Positions 1-13,900 of a DNA stretch of 64,000 nt are shown here, piece by piece; within the stretch, counting starts at the first letter, position 1; every line of letters starts with the position of its first letter. The notes beneath the pieces are model-generated. The model did not search any database and was not told where the DNA came from. It saw only the letters and a program-made list of their open reading frames with translations. Source of the stretch: Siderastrea radians (Eukaryota > Cnidaria > Anthozoa > Scleractinia > Rhizangiidae); assembly GCA_964017195.1 (NCBI GenBank), contig OZ024892.1, forward strand, positions 4,136,366-4,200,365, in the 5' to 3' direction. A program made the translations under genes and the position numbers.

Positions 1-425
1 CTGTAGGCATGTCTTGTGAAATTTTCCATTTCTTTAGCACTGAGCTGAGCTTTGCTGAGCTTTGTCTCCAAAGATAAGCGCAAAGCCTGATCAGGAGACG
101 CTAGGCTTAACAATTTAACCCTTTTAGTCCTAGGACCGACAATGCTCAAAAAAAGGGAAAAGCTTGAAAGCTATTTATTTAAAATAGTTTAAAAATGAAA
201 TATGCATACATCAGATAATCCGAACAGAACGTTTGTGCATATTATCGCTGATTGCGCACCATTTATCGGGTTTTACAACATTCCAAGTTTGAAAACTTAA
301 CAGTGTTGGTAGCCTGCGAATACCGCCGACTCTGAAGCTTTTTCGGGCATCGAATCGCCTGATAGAGGCGGCTGAATTCGCAAGCTACTCATAAATGGTG
401 AAAAATGACATGAATTGTTGCTTAC

Positions 426-1489
426 CCGAGCGATAACAGTTCCATGATAATCGACACAGATACAGAAACTTCCGTCGTACGACTTCAATATAATTTGACC
501 TCGTGGGCCCACTGATTCCAGCTTGATCTTAACTGCAAAACAAATGATAATATCGTTACAAGTGCACATAGCGTATAGCAAATCTCAGTATAATAAAGCG
601 TCGAGGGAATTTCATTGTCACGCTCTTCAGCTTGTTATCCGCGTTGTAAATGAGATGTAGTGAAAAATAAAGGGTCTAAGGCGATGCTTCGTCTTGTGAA
701 AAAATTCGAAGAGAATGAAACAGAAAGGAGACATTTTAACAGTTTGCTCCCTCATTTTCCTCCCCATACAATGTGGCAGACTGCAAAATGCTACATTGAG
801 CTAGGGTGGAATTGTGCTACCGGTCTATATATGATATGACACGATACTGGTCTTGAGTGTTCGCAAAACGAAATCCAGATATTTATCGTTCTATGATTTT
901 TCAGTCTTCCAGGTACTTTGGAACAACTTGAAGATTTGTTCCACTATAGGTCTTCATTTTAATTTATTCCTAGGATCTGAGCGGTGACAGATCTCAGGCG
1001 ACCTCAAATCCACGTCGGCAAATTCAAGCTAATTCATAGTGATTCTGAACTTTCAAATTGCCGCGGAATTTACACGGATAGTTTACACGGGTGTCTTGAG
1101 GTCACTGAAAAAGGCGCTTGAATTCACCGGCTCAACTGATACCGCATGTCTGTGTACACTGGAGATGTAGCTATAACGCTACCAATGCAAATAAAATCGA
1201 CAAAAGAGAGTCGGACGTCAATTAAAAATAACAATTATTTGGCAGTATGGTTAGCTTTACGTCTCCATTCCTTTGCTGAAAATTCAAAAGAAACGAGATC
1301 AGAAATCCTGAGTGTGCGCTCACCATTTGGATCGTGTTTGTCTCCAGCTCCATCAACCTTCCCGTTGTTAATTCGTACAAACTTCGCACTATTCTTTGAG
1401 TACAATCTCTTGTACCTCTGGATACTAACAATATGAGTATTTTCTACATGGCTGGGGTTGATTCCGCTGTTCTCTAACGCTTGGGTGTC
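426..1489 (-). CDS. FGF-family ligand, partial (two core exons; 3' end outside window)
   Basis: Exon 1489-1324 follows a pyrimidine-rich acceptor (ctttttag) and ends at a GTGAGC donor, phase 1. Exon 532-426 follows ttttgcag and ends at CGG|GTAAGC, phase 0. Joined, they encode the first part of an FGF beta-trefoil: IQRYKRLYSKN, then AKFVRINNGKVDG, then DPNVKIKLESVGPRGQI and FCICVDYHGTVIAR. These align with the usual RLYCR/FLRI.pDG.VDG, IkLql...G.v.IkG and YLcMd..G.L.a blocks. The last FGF block (ECxFxE...YNTY) is not found between 425 and 1 on this strand, so the final exon is off the left edge. Upstream, a Pro/Lys-rich open stretch ending at a GTAGGT donor (exon end 1549) is in phase with 1489 but would leave a 59-base intron; no signal peptide could be assigned. 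Known role of the family: secreted ligand of receptor tyrosine kinases. Family call firm, gene ends open. Confidence 0.85.
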
Positions 1490-1549
1490 CTAAAAAAGAC
1501 AAAGAGGTACAAACAACCGTTAATATAATTATCTTGCGGCGGACCTACC

Positions 1550-4500
1550 GAGAAGCTAGTTGACGGTGCGGCCGGTTTCGCTTTGCGCTGTGGTTTCGGT
1601 GAACCTGGGGTATAATTTGAGCAGGATGTACAAGTTTGTTTTCCAGTCGTTTAGCAATTGCCGCCTTCGCAAAGATCCAAAAGCGTAAGATAAACACTCC
1701 GCGTGCTCCGCGCGCCGCGCGCGCGGCGGTAACTGATCTAGCGTGGGTGTTCAAGCGAGCGCGAGAACATCTTGTTGCAATTAGCGTTGACAAACGTGAC
1801 AATTGAGTCGTGATTTGCCAAGAAAAACAAGTGCTTTCTCAAATATGGGGGCACGCCAGTTGATACACATAAGAGCTATTGTATCGAGATCATTATTGAC
1901 TCAGGGAGTTAATCCCACTGAGGGTTAACCGAGCGAATTCCTCGTGAACAAATTTGTCACTTGGCACAAGTGATCAGATTGATATTTTCATGGAGTGGTT
2001 CCATTCGGCTTTAAACCCTCAAAATCCAAATTCTATAAGAATCTTAAATTTCGTTTTATAAAAGGGTAAAACACAAATCGCAGCTGAGGAAAGAACTCGT
2101 CGATAGCTTTGATTTGAAAGGTCACAATTGAGGATTTCATGCACGGAATCAAAACTTATATCCGCATTGCGCGAATCGAGGTTTGGTTGTGACAATGGAA
2201 AGGTTAAGAGAGAGCAACATTACTTTACATAATAGACATCTACTCGATATTGCTTGAATGACGTAAATTCTTTGCGACAAATCGACTTGAATAGCACTTT
2301 GCTCAGATTCTAAGAAATGAAATTAAAATTACAAAAAAGTTTCGAAAACATGTAGAACTGAAAAAGGACATTCTGCAAACGTGCCAAATTGAACGCATGA
2401 ATAATTTAAGGTTAAATTGCGACGTTTACAAACGGGGTATCTTTTGCTAGCTAGCGCTGTTTAGTTTTTACGAACCTTTTCAATATACAGACGAACATGA
2501 ACAATTGAGAAATGAAGAACACAAAGATGAGTAAGTACTTACTCCAGTTAAGTTAGAAGATTTTCTCAAGGGCAGAGCTAAACATCTGCGAGTAAAACAA
2601 AAAACAACATCAAAATTTTTGGAAGTTTAAATTTGGGGGCTTCAGGTAGAATTCGAGAAGCTTCGTTTTGTGGATGCAAGGCAAAAATAAAAATAAAAAA
2701 CTACTCACGACGACAGGCATATAATATAAATAATCCAGGTCGTTGATATTTCATTCGCCATACCGCTGTGTAGTTTGTGTAGCTTGTGACTTTGCTAGAA
2801 GGACTGAATTCAGGTGCTGCTGGCTGTTGACCTTACTGATGTGCTTTGATAACGTCTCAGTTATCAGGTGCTTTATATATGTCCTGTTTACCGCATAGAG
2901 AGGCGCGCGTACTGTGATGGACATCGTCAAGTGGCACACATTCCTAGCATTCCGACGACCCGAGGATGTTGATTTTACGACCCGAAGTCGAACAACGAAC
3001 AATGGTTCGCCGACACTGCACGAGGGGAGTACCCTTGCCGGAAAGTACCCTCGAATCACGTAGTAAATCGACAATACTTAAACGTTTTTGTTGTCACCGG
3101 ATTTAGCGCCCGTCCTCCACGTTCGAATTGCGAAGGAGGCTTTTTTCTCAGCGTGCGGAAAGCGAAGTAAAGTGTGGGAGTTACTGAGGCTTACCTGCTG
3201 CCTCATACCGGGCGTTTTCGTTGAGTGAGCAATTCAAATAAAGAGAGACGTCAGCGTGAATGCTTCAATAGCCTTTTTCTGAAGTACGCAATTTAAATAC
3301 AAAGAAGCGAAGACGTAAGTCCTTCGGTGGCCTTTATATCACCGTGTATTTCACTGAGCTGCTTTTAGCAATTTTCCGGTTTGCTGAGCTTGTTTTGCGC
3401 CAAGAGTTGACGCAAAGGGAAAAGGAGTAATCGATATTTTGTGGCTCAGGAAGCAACTGTGTCGCCATTAGAGCAATTATTTACAAATTAGGTTTGACCT
3501 TTTTGGTGTACTCTCCAATCGCCTAAAAAAGCTTGTCACGAAAATATACTTCCAAAATTAAACTAAACACATCACTACCAAATTTAGAGGTTAACTTTTT
3601 TCTTTCTGTAAAGAAATCGATTTTGGGTGGTGTTGCTTGTTTGAAGTCCTTTTTTATAAGCTTTCACGTAGGTCAGTGGACGCGAGCGACTTATTCTTCA
3701 CAACGAGAGAATTTGTACATACATGCATACACTTACTGATTCAGCGTTTAGGAAATTTATTATTCAGATTACACATGTAAATATAATTAGCTAAATTGCA
3801 CCAATTTGCGAGTGAATACTAAAATAGACGAATCGGAGGCGTTAGCTTTAATAACAAAATACGAAATAGTAATAGGTTAAAGTGTGAGACTTATCTTTGA
3901 GCCAGTTTTCCAAGAGAGTCTTAAACACTGGAACGGATTTGATTTGTGATCAGGTTAGATGAGCGTAAAAGTTATGCAAGCCTTCAGCCAAGACAAACAA
4001 TTGCGTTTTACAGTCCCGCGAATTGATGGTCGAACAATGTAGGGGATTAATAATTTGGAAGAAAGAGCTAAACGCTTCCTCAGGAGGAGCGTAGTTTAAA
4101 AATTTTTCTCTTAACGTAATCAAAGTGCGCAACGAACAAATTTCGCTGTAGTGCATGGGCGGGGTTTTCCCCGAATTCTGTTTCTAGAGTAGCTAAAATG
4201 CTACACAAGCTCCCTGTGGAGAAATGTATTGGAAAAAATTTCTTTTGTAATTAAATAATAGTAATAAAGAAACAAATACATGCTCAAAGGCTAGATTTTT
4301 TATTGTTTGTATTGGAATTTCTGTTGTTGTGCAGTGGTTTTCCCCGAGCCTCTTACATGAATGCAATGCTGATATTTTGTGGTTTTAAAATACAACACAG
4401 TGTAAAATACAAACAATAAAGGACATATATCATATACGAAAACTCACAAACCGCTACTAGTCTTTTAAGTCTCACTTCGCATTTTAAAAACTTTTGCGGA

Positions 4501-6700
4501 GTTTTGAAGTGTAAAGGCAACAGCAAAACAAATCAGCTGTGGTTGAGAAGAACCCGGTAGGTACTTCAGCTTAAAATAGCTTGTCTGAGGTTAATATGAG
4601 CTAATATGGCGAAACAATTACAGCTCTTAGCTTTTAAAATTATAAAAAAGTTCATGGAATTTCGGCGGTCACTTTTGGGTAGAATTTGAAAAGAGAATGG
4701 TAAATTTTTAACAGTGTAAAGATTCCAATATTTGGTCCCTGTAATGCAGTTTACCAACCACACAATAGCACAAATGAAGGGAAATTATTGCGAGAATTTT
4801 TGTGAAATAAATGCACATATTACATCGTGGGAAAAAGCTTTGTTCATTTAAATATTGGTAGTAGCTGTCGCTTTAAATTCGTCATTCCCTTTGCGGTGAG
4901 GTATGTTACTGAATATCGCTAGCTGTATCAGAATAGCTCCCGGAATTGTTTTGAGTATGTCTTTTGATCATTAGCGATTCAAACTGAGATAAGTTTGCAA
5001 TAATGTCAGTAGTTGTCACTTTGTAGGTTTCTCGTCCAATATGGCCCGGGAATATGGTGAAATATTGCACGAAATATACCACGAGACTTGTGTGACGTGG
5101 CTAGTGACATTACGTGCGTTGTTGTTGTCTATAAGTTATATTTTATTATGTCGTAATTAAAGGAAAAGATCGCTGCATTACAACTCAGCCCTGCAACAGA
5201 TCAGTTGAAATGAAAGAAAGAGAGTTCTTGAGTTATGGTCAATAAAACACAAGATAATGACAATAATGAATTGACGGCACACGATAACCAGAGGAAAAAG
5301 CTAATCTTATGAACCTCTGTATGTTAACTTCGGGAAATTAAGCCGGCTACATGCATGAACAACCATATTAGAACCTTAAACATTGAAACGTGTAGTAAGG
5401 TTTTGTTCCGAAATAGGCAAAAAAAGAAGAAGCAAGGTTCGCGATGACTGTGTAGCTCTCGGCTGTGCGCCTTCGTCGAACACAGCCCACCCCCCCCCCC
5501 CCCTCCCCCACTAGAACATGGTCTCTTGAAGTTCTTTCTTTTTCAGATTGAAAAGAAGTCTGCCTGAAGTGGAAAACAAACTTAACTTCCTATGTGATTC
5601 AGCGAAATCTTCGCCAAGTTGGAGTCGGATTTCTCTTTTGACTGGAGACATTGTGGCTAAGAAAATAAGTTCCAAGTGCCACAGCCCCGGTTTATTTACT
5701 GAAATGCGGTCGGAACCACTCGAATCGCTTTCTGCAGTTTATAAATAGTAACGCACTTGGCGAATCAGTGGCGCGTTACCAGGAAATACTCGAGATTTAT
5801 TGTGGTTAGGTAAATTCACATGCTACAAATGATTATTAGGTAATGAACAAAGCCGGCAAAGAGACAAAAATATTCAGGGCATAAAATGCGTAGCTGAAGG
5901 TGAAACCCATCACGACTGTGAACCCGACGCATTTTATTGTTATCTTCCGCTTTTAAACAAGCGTGCAAAGAAAAACACACTTAGATCTTAATGTGAATTA
6001 GTTTTGGTTTAAAACTGGATTCAGTTTATGTGAATTCCTGAGTGCCCTTCATAATCTTTTTTAAAACAAAAACTGTTAGCAGGTGATGATAACAATGCTT
6101 TAGCCAATTCATGGGCATGGATTTTATTTTAATTTAAAAAAAATGTTGTAATGCACGTAATAAAGGGATGCGAAGGTGCTGTAGCGAGGGAAATCTCTGC
6201 ATGTATGCTGAAAATATTATACTTGGCATTAAATTCCGATTTTTGAAATTCTGTTTTCTGAATAAAAATTAGCAGAAAAGTTGCCTCTTTAATTACATTA
6301 TAAAACCCTTAGTTATCCGTTTTCGGCCTTTAACGCTTGTTTTAAATTGTAATTGATACCAATACTAAGTTATCAAGGAAAACAAACTGATTGATACAAG
6401 GTATATGACTAAGCAACAGCCCAGGGAACGACTGGTATTTTTACGGTTTTCAGACAAGCCACTTGTAATAGAGCTAAACCTCTATCCTGTAGACTTTGTA
6501 AGACCACTCAGTAGTATCCATAGCTGTTATTTGCTTGTACGAAAACGGCCAAAAAATCGTACCGACGAATCTATACACGAGAAGAGATCGAGTTACCATT
6601 AAAGAAACTTTTAACATTCTTTTGATCTTGTTTCAGTCCATTTTTTATACTCCACGAAATTTTATTCTTTCTGTCAATATCATAGATGTAGTTAAGTTGC
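1550..6700. other. Intergenic or intronic, no convincing exon
   Basis: Only short, compositionally random open frames are present on both strands. Near 2090-2170 there is a degraded copy of the dispersed satellite-like unit (cagctgaggaaagaactcg ... tagctttgatttgaa). A poly-C run lies at about 5488-5508. The N-terminal exon of the minus-strand FGF gene may be hidden here but I could not identify it. Confidence 0.5.
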
Positions 6701-6724
6701 ATGCATATTTTCAATTCTGATCAG

Positions 6725-7235
6725 TCTTTAATAATAACGTTATGTGGGATTTAAGTGGAAGTTTTGTTTTTTTAATCATTTTTCAAATCATTCCTTCCAC
6801 CAATATAATGGTAAATATGTTAAATATTTTCAACTCTTATCGATCGTTTAGGATTTAAATAATATTTACGTTATGTGGCGTGGGAGTTTTCTCTGATTTT
6901 ATTCCTCATATTTGAAGTAGTCTGTCAAGTTACGCACACCTTTTTCAGTTTGCACAAAATTAAGCAATAATATTGAGCTATGTGGCTTCAAAGTGGAATA
7001 TTTTTCTTCCTTGTGTCTCCGGCCTGGTCAAATTACGCACTACTTTTTCAAATTGCGCAATTTACAGCAAGAATATTACGTTGTGTGGCTCTAAATGGAC
7101 ATTCCTTGTTCCCCGTTTTCTAGCCTGTTCAAATTATACGTACAAGCAGCTTTTCCAGAATACTTTGTTATGTCGATTTAAAGTGGAAGTTTTCTCTTTT
7201 CTGGTCATTTGATGTGAATTACGCACAAATTTGGC
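6725..7235. repeat. Degenerate tandem repeat, period about 115-130 bp
   Basis: The motif acgttatgtgg-(ct)-taaagtgga ... gtttctcttttct ... tcaaattacgcac recurs about four times (near 6738, 6868, 6975, 7080 and 7170) with many substitutions and indels. It has no coding character. It is AT-rich and immediately precedes a second, unrelated repeat block. Confidence 0.55.
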
Positions 7236-7254
7236 ACGGTAAAAGAGATTCGAA

Positions 7255-7735
7255 CAGGAACCTAAATCCTGTCAAACCCGTAACTGACACAGGAAAGCAC
7301 AGCTTAGTAGCTTTCGTTTGAGTGGCCACACCTTAGGAACTCATCCCCTGACCTAAAGGGTAGAACTACTTGGTACGGCGTAATAAACAACACCACAGGA
7401 ATGTATTCCTTACTAGCTCGTTTTATTTAAATGGCCACACCTTTAACTCATGGACTCAAATGTTTGACCCAACCTATACAAAAACAGCATACTGGATCAC
7501 AGTACAGGAAAGTACTGTTAAATAGCCTTCACATGAAAGGTCATTCTTAAGGAATACAGGACCCGTTTCCACAGCAAAATAAACAGTACCACAGGAAAGT
7601 ACTGCTTAGTAGCTTTCACCTGGATGCCATACACAGACTCAAAACGTTAGAATTATTTTGTACGTGGCATAATAAACATCACCACAGAAAAGTGCAGCTC
7701 GATAGCTTAAACTTTAGCTTTTCAGCTTAGGCCAT
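7255..7735. repeat. Satellite-like ~110 bp unit, about four degenerate copies
   Basis: The unit reads roughly 'aacagcaccacaggaaagtactgc' (two short blocks), then tagctttca-tttgaatggccacac, then aggaattcatc, then actcaaa-gttagaaccac-ttgtac. It occurs here in tandem and again at about 20080-20340, 23728-23775 and 27850-28145, with a single degraded copy near 2090-2170. It lies in introns of gene A and of the TGF-beta gene as well as in intergenic DNA, so it is a dispersed family with local tandem expansion. No coding potential. Confidence 0.65.
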
Positions 7736-7999
7736 GTCACGTGACTCATGTTTGACCCTGGAAATCTTGTAACGGGCACGCGCTCTGATTGGCTCCCTAT
7801 TAGCTCATGTCTCGTGACAAAGAATGTCGTCCGAAAAGGACGCGAGGAAGCATGCCCCTTTTACCAGAAAAGTTTTTTTGTTAACATTTCTCGTGATCTC
7901 AGTGTTGTCTATGTAATAACAAAGTTATTTTCACGCAATATCTTCGAACTCAACACCATTGTAAAGAACAAAGTAAAGACTGTCAATAACAACGAGTAA

Positions 8000-10900
8000 T
8001 GCCATCTTGAAATTATGCCAATGGATCAGTACACTGTCTTTTGAATTCAAGTGGACGTTAATGTACAACTTAACTAATGTACATGTACACTTACATCGTC
8101 TCGTCACCTAAGAGTGCTAAGCGTATAAACGACGTTCTGTAATTTTCCTAGATAAGTTGCCAACCTACTTTCAAGGTCAGACTTCCTCTAAGGACATAAA
8201 TAGGAGACAATTCACTCTCGGGAAGCTTAATTGGAGCGACGGGCTGATGTTTAAGTTGCATGGAAATGGATACGTTCCAGTTAATCGTTTATAGCGTCAG
8301 GGTTTCTGTTTCTTTCTGTTGTTTAGGCTTTCACATCTTCTTATTAAGTGCTTTGAAGTAGCTCTGGCGCAAAATGTTATATTTGTATTGTGTTCCATCA
8401 ACTTTACAGGATGTTTTTGGGAATTAATTGGTTATGTAAAGAACAATATTGCTAGAATAAAAATCTTTGAATTTATAGCCACTGATGTTATCTATCAAAA
8501 CAGCGAGATGTAGACGGCCGGTGCATCCGAGGCTAAAAATTATAAACTTAATACAACCGAACATTTTGGACTTATGTCCGTTCATCAGGGTTACAAGTCT
8601 GTCCGTGATCTATATTGTTTTATCAACTTAGTTGTTCTAAGTCACGAAACAATTGCATCCAAATTGCTCCGTTTTCAAAAACAGTACAAATAAACAAGTC
8701 TTAATTGTACCGTGGCACAGCAATCTGCGATCGGACATTTTCGTTCTTTTTGTTTTCTTTCTTTTTGGGGGAAGGGCCAGCCTGCAGCCTAAGGGGCACG
8801 CCATAAGAGAAAATTCAAGAAAAAAGCCTATTTTTATTACATGACCTTACCATATTCACAAGGTATTCAGCATTCAACCACAACCTGGGTTGTGGCTTTT
8901 TAATCACAGCTGAATTAAGGGGAAAATTTGCTCAATCAGGATGGACTTGTGGTTTTAAACACGCTTCTTCTGGCCTGTTCAACATTTGCCTTCATTTTTA
9001 ATCTCAAGATGATAAAATCTCTTTAATGACTAATTTAGATAATTAAGAGGTACATGTGGCGATCTTCTCTCTTACCGTGCACAGTTCATTTGATAATGTA
9101 TTTAAACTCAAAGGAAAAGGATAAATAAGACGATGACTTCCCGTGAGTCATTAGAGACTTACCGTACATTTTACGAGCCGGATTAAGCGCCTTATAAGCC
9201 TTACATCGTTTTAAGCGTCTTGACCTCGCTACCCAAATTGACTGTGCGTACGTGCTCGGTGACTGAACTTATTTCATTATGACCTGATTGTAACCATTGA
9301 CTAAACTAAACTTGCACATCATAATTTCTTTTCACTGAATGTATATGTCATCTGTCTAAGTTTCAGTCACTCATCAAGCGTGGGCCAAGCAGCAAAACGT
9401 TATACGGAAAGTACTTAGCAAAAAGCTATAAAAGTAAAACGGAAATACTACGTTTTTCCCTCGTGACCTTTCTTACGGGAAAAAAGAGCAATTAAGCGAA
9501 ACTGGATGTTTGCCATTACAAGTATTTAGTCATGTCTAGGATGTCGAAAGTCCTTAAATGCGTAAAGACACTTCAGACACAATTGGCATGTGATTGCCAA
9601 GTGTCTTTTTACCATTGTATCATGCCAAATTAAAACAAACACCACTTATGTTGATTGACAAATATGCAGTTAACGGATCTCCAGTTTTAAAGCAATGATG
9701 TAATAAGTTAAGTCCGTCAAGAGTGCTTTATCGGCCTTAAAGTTCCTTTAACTGACTAATCATTTACAATACCCAGGATAGTTGTTACTTTACCAAGAAA
9801 AAGGCGAAAAGCTGCAGCTGAGACATAAACTCGTGGTTAAAGTATGTCGGTTGGTCGGGAGTGGAGTCAAAAAACACGCCATGTTTCACGAGTAAGATAA
9901 CCGGAGGGTTTCGCGAACAATTATACAAAAAAAACTTAATAGTTTTCTCTAAAATCATGGAGCGCGTGAGCGATGAGCACGGGAGGGTTTCTGAAGTGCG
10001 AGGAAGCTTAGAGAACCTTTAACCCTTGCAACCCAGTTGCAAACTTGCCATGCATAAGATACCCGGTATCTCGACTTATACCGTATTTAGTTCACTTACG
10101 TTTGCTCAAATTCCGTCCAATCCCCACCCCTTAATTCTCTCTCAAAACATCTGAAAATATGAATCATGAATAACACCCCTTCTTCCTCTGTTTTAAATCT
10201 CCAATCCAATATCTCACCTACTTTATCTCTATCATCTAAAATGGAATTTCGCATATTTCAAAGTTTTAACTGCTGAAACTAGAAACTATTTTGCCATTGT
10301 GTTTGAGGTTGTAAAATCCTGTTGGTTTGTGAATTCCTTTGCGTAGGCTAATGCTGACACTCTGAAGCTAAAAATTTATTCATCCTTGGCATATTTCCCT
10401 TAGTTATTTCCAGAGAGATATCCGTCAACATACACATTCCATACACACATCGAACCTAGACTCCAAACAATTTGAAAATCCCCCCCCCCCCTGTTCCTTA
10501 TGGTTACTGATGTAATATGCCCCCCGGACGGTCAATGGAAGAAATATGGTATTTTCCGCATTACACACCTCACGCGAGTTAAATAACATGTCATGTACAG
10601 AGGCACTTTTTGTTTATTAACCACTGATGTCATTTACAGTTAGCTTTAAGTAATTCAAATTTGCATAAAGCGGAATTTCGATCTAAATTTGTCAGAACAT
10701 TTGACTTGTCTTTCCCCTACAACTTTCTTGGAAAAAGATGTCCGAGATGCCAATATATGAGTAATTTTGTTACTTAAGAGTGGGTTGCAACTATTTAACA
10801 AAATAACCATGCTTTTTAGTCGGAATAGAAAGGAGGACCCGGAAAATGTTGTGATAGAAGAGATAATTCTAATTGGTTTCTTTAGTAGATTGCTAAGGCG

Positions 10901-13900
10901 GTTACTTGCGAATTGGCGTTTTCTATAAAAATGTGGAGAAGAAATCTGTTATTGTTGCGAGGACACTTCTCCGGCTTTATCGTAATGCTGGGTCAATAAT
11001 TTGCGGAACTTCCACGAAAGTGGCATAAAAAAATAAGACGGAAAATTAATAGTTTTTACGTATTATACCCTTGTTTTTTCCGCATCCTGAGATCAAGTTG
11101 TTCTCTTGCTTTTTATTGAAAGTTTATGGTCTTCATTGGCTAACGTTCCGGGACACGTCCATAATTATAAACTTAGAAAAATGTTATTGACTCAAGTATT
11201 AAGAAAAGGAGTATTCCAATTGCTAAGTTGGCGGTCCACAAAAAAAAAAAACGTGGAAGGGAAAATTGTTTTGTGTCAAGTAACTGGCCTGTAGTTTTGG
11301 CCAAAAGTGGTATGAAGAATAAATTTGTCAGACCAAACTTTGTTCAATGTTAAATTTGTATTTTCTTGCATGCAAGTTAATGGACTACGGTGACCTTTAT
11401 GTCACGGTCACGTCCATAAAGTTCCAATAACGAACTCGACCAATAACCCAACTATTTTGAGTTCACACTAGTTTAAAAATAAACATTAACAAAGCATTTT
11501 TAATTTTTTATTTATAAATAATTCAATTCGAACTATTCGGAAAGCTCAGTCTATGAATTGTTAAACGAAAAAATGTTTTTTTCCTTAAAATTCATCAAAA
11601 AGAGTTTGAGATACCACTACTAGGAGGAACCGATTCCTGGAAGTTCTGTAACGTAAGGGTACTGAGCACTGTAAGTTTCGAGAATAACAAAATAACTCGT
11701 TATGGAGTGGATAATACAGACTGGTTTCCTTTAATTTGCCGGTGGATAAGATGGCGGCTCACAAATTTGTGTTTCAGTAACAATGCGCAGGAGACTGTTT
11801 TGTGTTACGGTAAGAACCTTTGAACTTTAAGCGAAAGCGACCAATTTATGGACCTCAATGTCCTGTCCACGGAACCTTTGCTACAAAGTTTATGGTCAAT
11901 ATTTTTCTCATATTGACCTTACTTTGTTAAACGGATCATTTACAGAATATAGGAAACTGAAGCATTTTATTTATAAACAACTTCCTTTAAATAACTGATC
12001 CACTAAAACTTTTAGAAAGCCGGAGGTTCAATCTTTGTTTGCAATTGTGGGAAATCTGTTTTTTCACTGAAAATTTCTTGGAAATAAAAGTTTCAGATAG
12101 CAATATCTAGGAGGACCCGATTGTGCGTGGGAAAATCTAAATTAAACTTAGGATAACTCAAGGTGCATCCTTTGCGGGAAGCAGGGAATTTCTGTCTTCT
12201 AAAGATTGTGGAAGAGAATACTGTTTTCTGATATGTACTTCTTTTGAACTTTTGCAGAAGTGACAAATGTATTGACCTCAATCACCCCTGTATTGGTTAT
12301 GCCCATACTGAAACTCACCAGGAAAAGAAAACCTCGACCAATATTTTCCATACATATTGACCTCACGTAGTTCATGACATCTCTATATGGAATATTTTCA
12401 CTTATTTATAGTATGAGATTTATTTTAAGAGTTTATTAAACGGATAAACTTTTATATCTTCAAATTACTTAAATCAAAAAAATGAATTATGCCCAAACCA
12501 CGGAGAAAGATCTTTTTTTCATGAACACTGTACAACGTCGCTCTTCACAAGAATACTTCGAAAAATTGAATTTTCAGTTTTCAAGCCACTTGCGAAAGTT
12601 GCGATCGATCCAATATTTTAAAATTCCATTAGGCTATTAACAATAGGTAATTAATGATTTTGTGGGTAAAAATAAAGCATAGCTGCATTAACTGCTCTAT
12701 GGAGTTCTTTAAATACTCAACTGATGAAGTTCATTTGGAGATGCTTATCTTTACGAAATAATCTTCTATCGAATGAAAGTAATGTAACGCCTACATAATT
12801 GCTTTTTTTTCCTATTACATGATTATGATTGTTATTAGTTTCGCTTTAGTTAAGTTTTACGTTTTTGCAATACTGTATGTACTTATAGTCATGCAAATAA
12901 AGCTTGTTGTTGTTGTTGTATTATTTAGTGTGTCATCTAGGAGAAGGTTTTAAGGTTCTGAAATATCAGTTTCAGTGCTCCAAGTCCACAATTTGGACAA
13001 TTTTAATCGAACACAATTAAAGTTAATCGAATTTAACCAGCGTATTGAGTTTTATTGATTTCGGTAATCAAACTTAATGAAACTCACAAAAATAATTAGG
13101 CCTTTCGAACGCAATCGAACGGATTGAGTTCGATAGGAACAATTGAGTTCGAATACAGAACTCGATCGAATTCAATCCATGGATTAAGTGTGACTCCCAC
13201 TATGCAAGATCTGATAAAACTGTCTTTGTCAGTACACAAAATAAAACTACTGTCTAGTAGTGTCGATGTTTTTTCCAAGTGATGCCAAATTTTAAATTTA
13301 GCGGACTGCAGATATTCTTACGAGTTTGTCTTGGCCCTGGTCGTTGACCTTCCAGAACTTTCTAACACTAAATAAGGACAAAATAGCAATTTTTCAAGTT
13401 AAGAGAAGACATATTTTGTGAATGGTCTCTTAATTTCGTCGAACCACATCACCATTGAGTCAGTTTTCTAACATATCACAGCTCCAAACAAGGGTAAAAT
13501 ATCTTGAGTTTAAAATAAAAAATATTGCCCACTTTCCTTTTTGGAGTTTTTCAAGTTTAGGAATAAAGGCACATATTTTGTGAAAATGGTCTCTTGACTT
13601 CATCGAACCACATTGCCTTTGACATTTTTTTGTCATTATCGCCAGCACCAATTTAGGAAAAAAGCTTCAATTAAAAATATTTCGAATAGCACCCATCGAA
13701 TTGCTTTTTTGTGTTTTCACACCAGGGTATTCCTGGATCACAGCGTTTGCACATTGATTTTCCTCTCTCGTCAAAAGCAACATTATAAAAAATGCGTCTG
13801 TCACTCGTTGAAATGTAAACTTTGGAGTCTAGATGAAATCCTATAATTCTACCGCTGACAGGACGATACTTTTGAAAGATCCGGACCAAGATTTTCGGTG

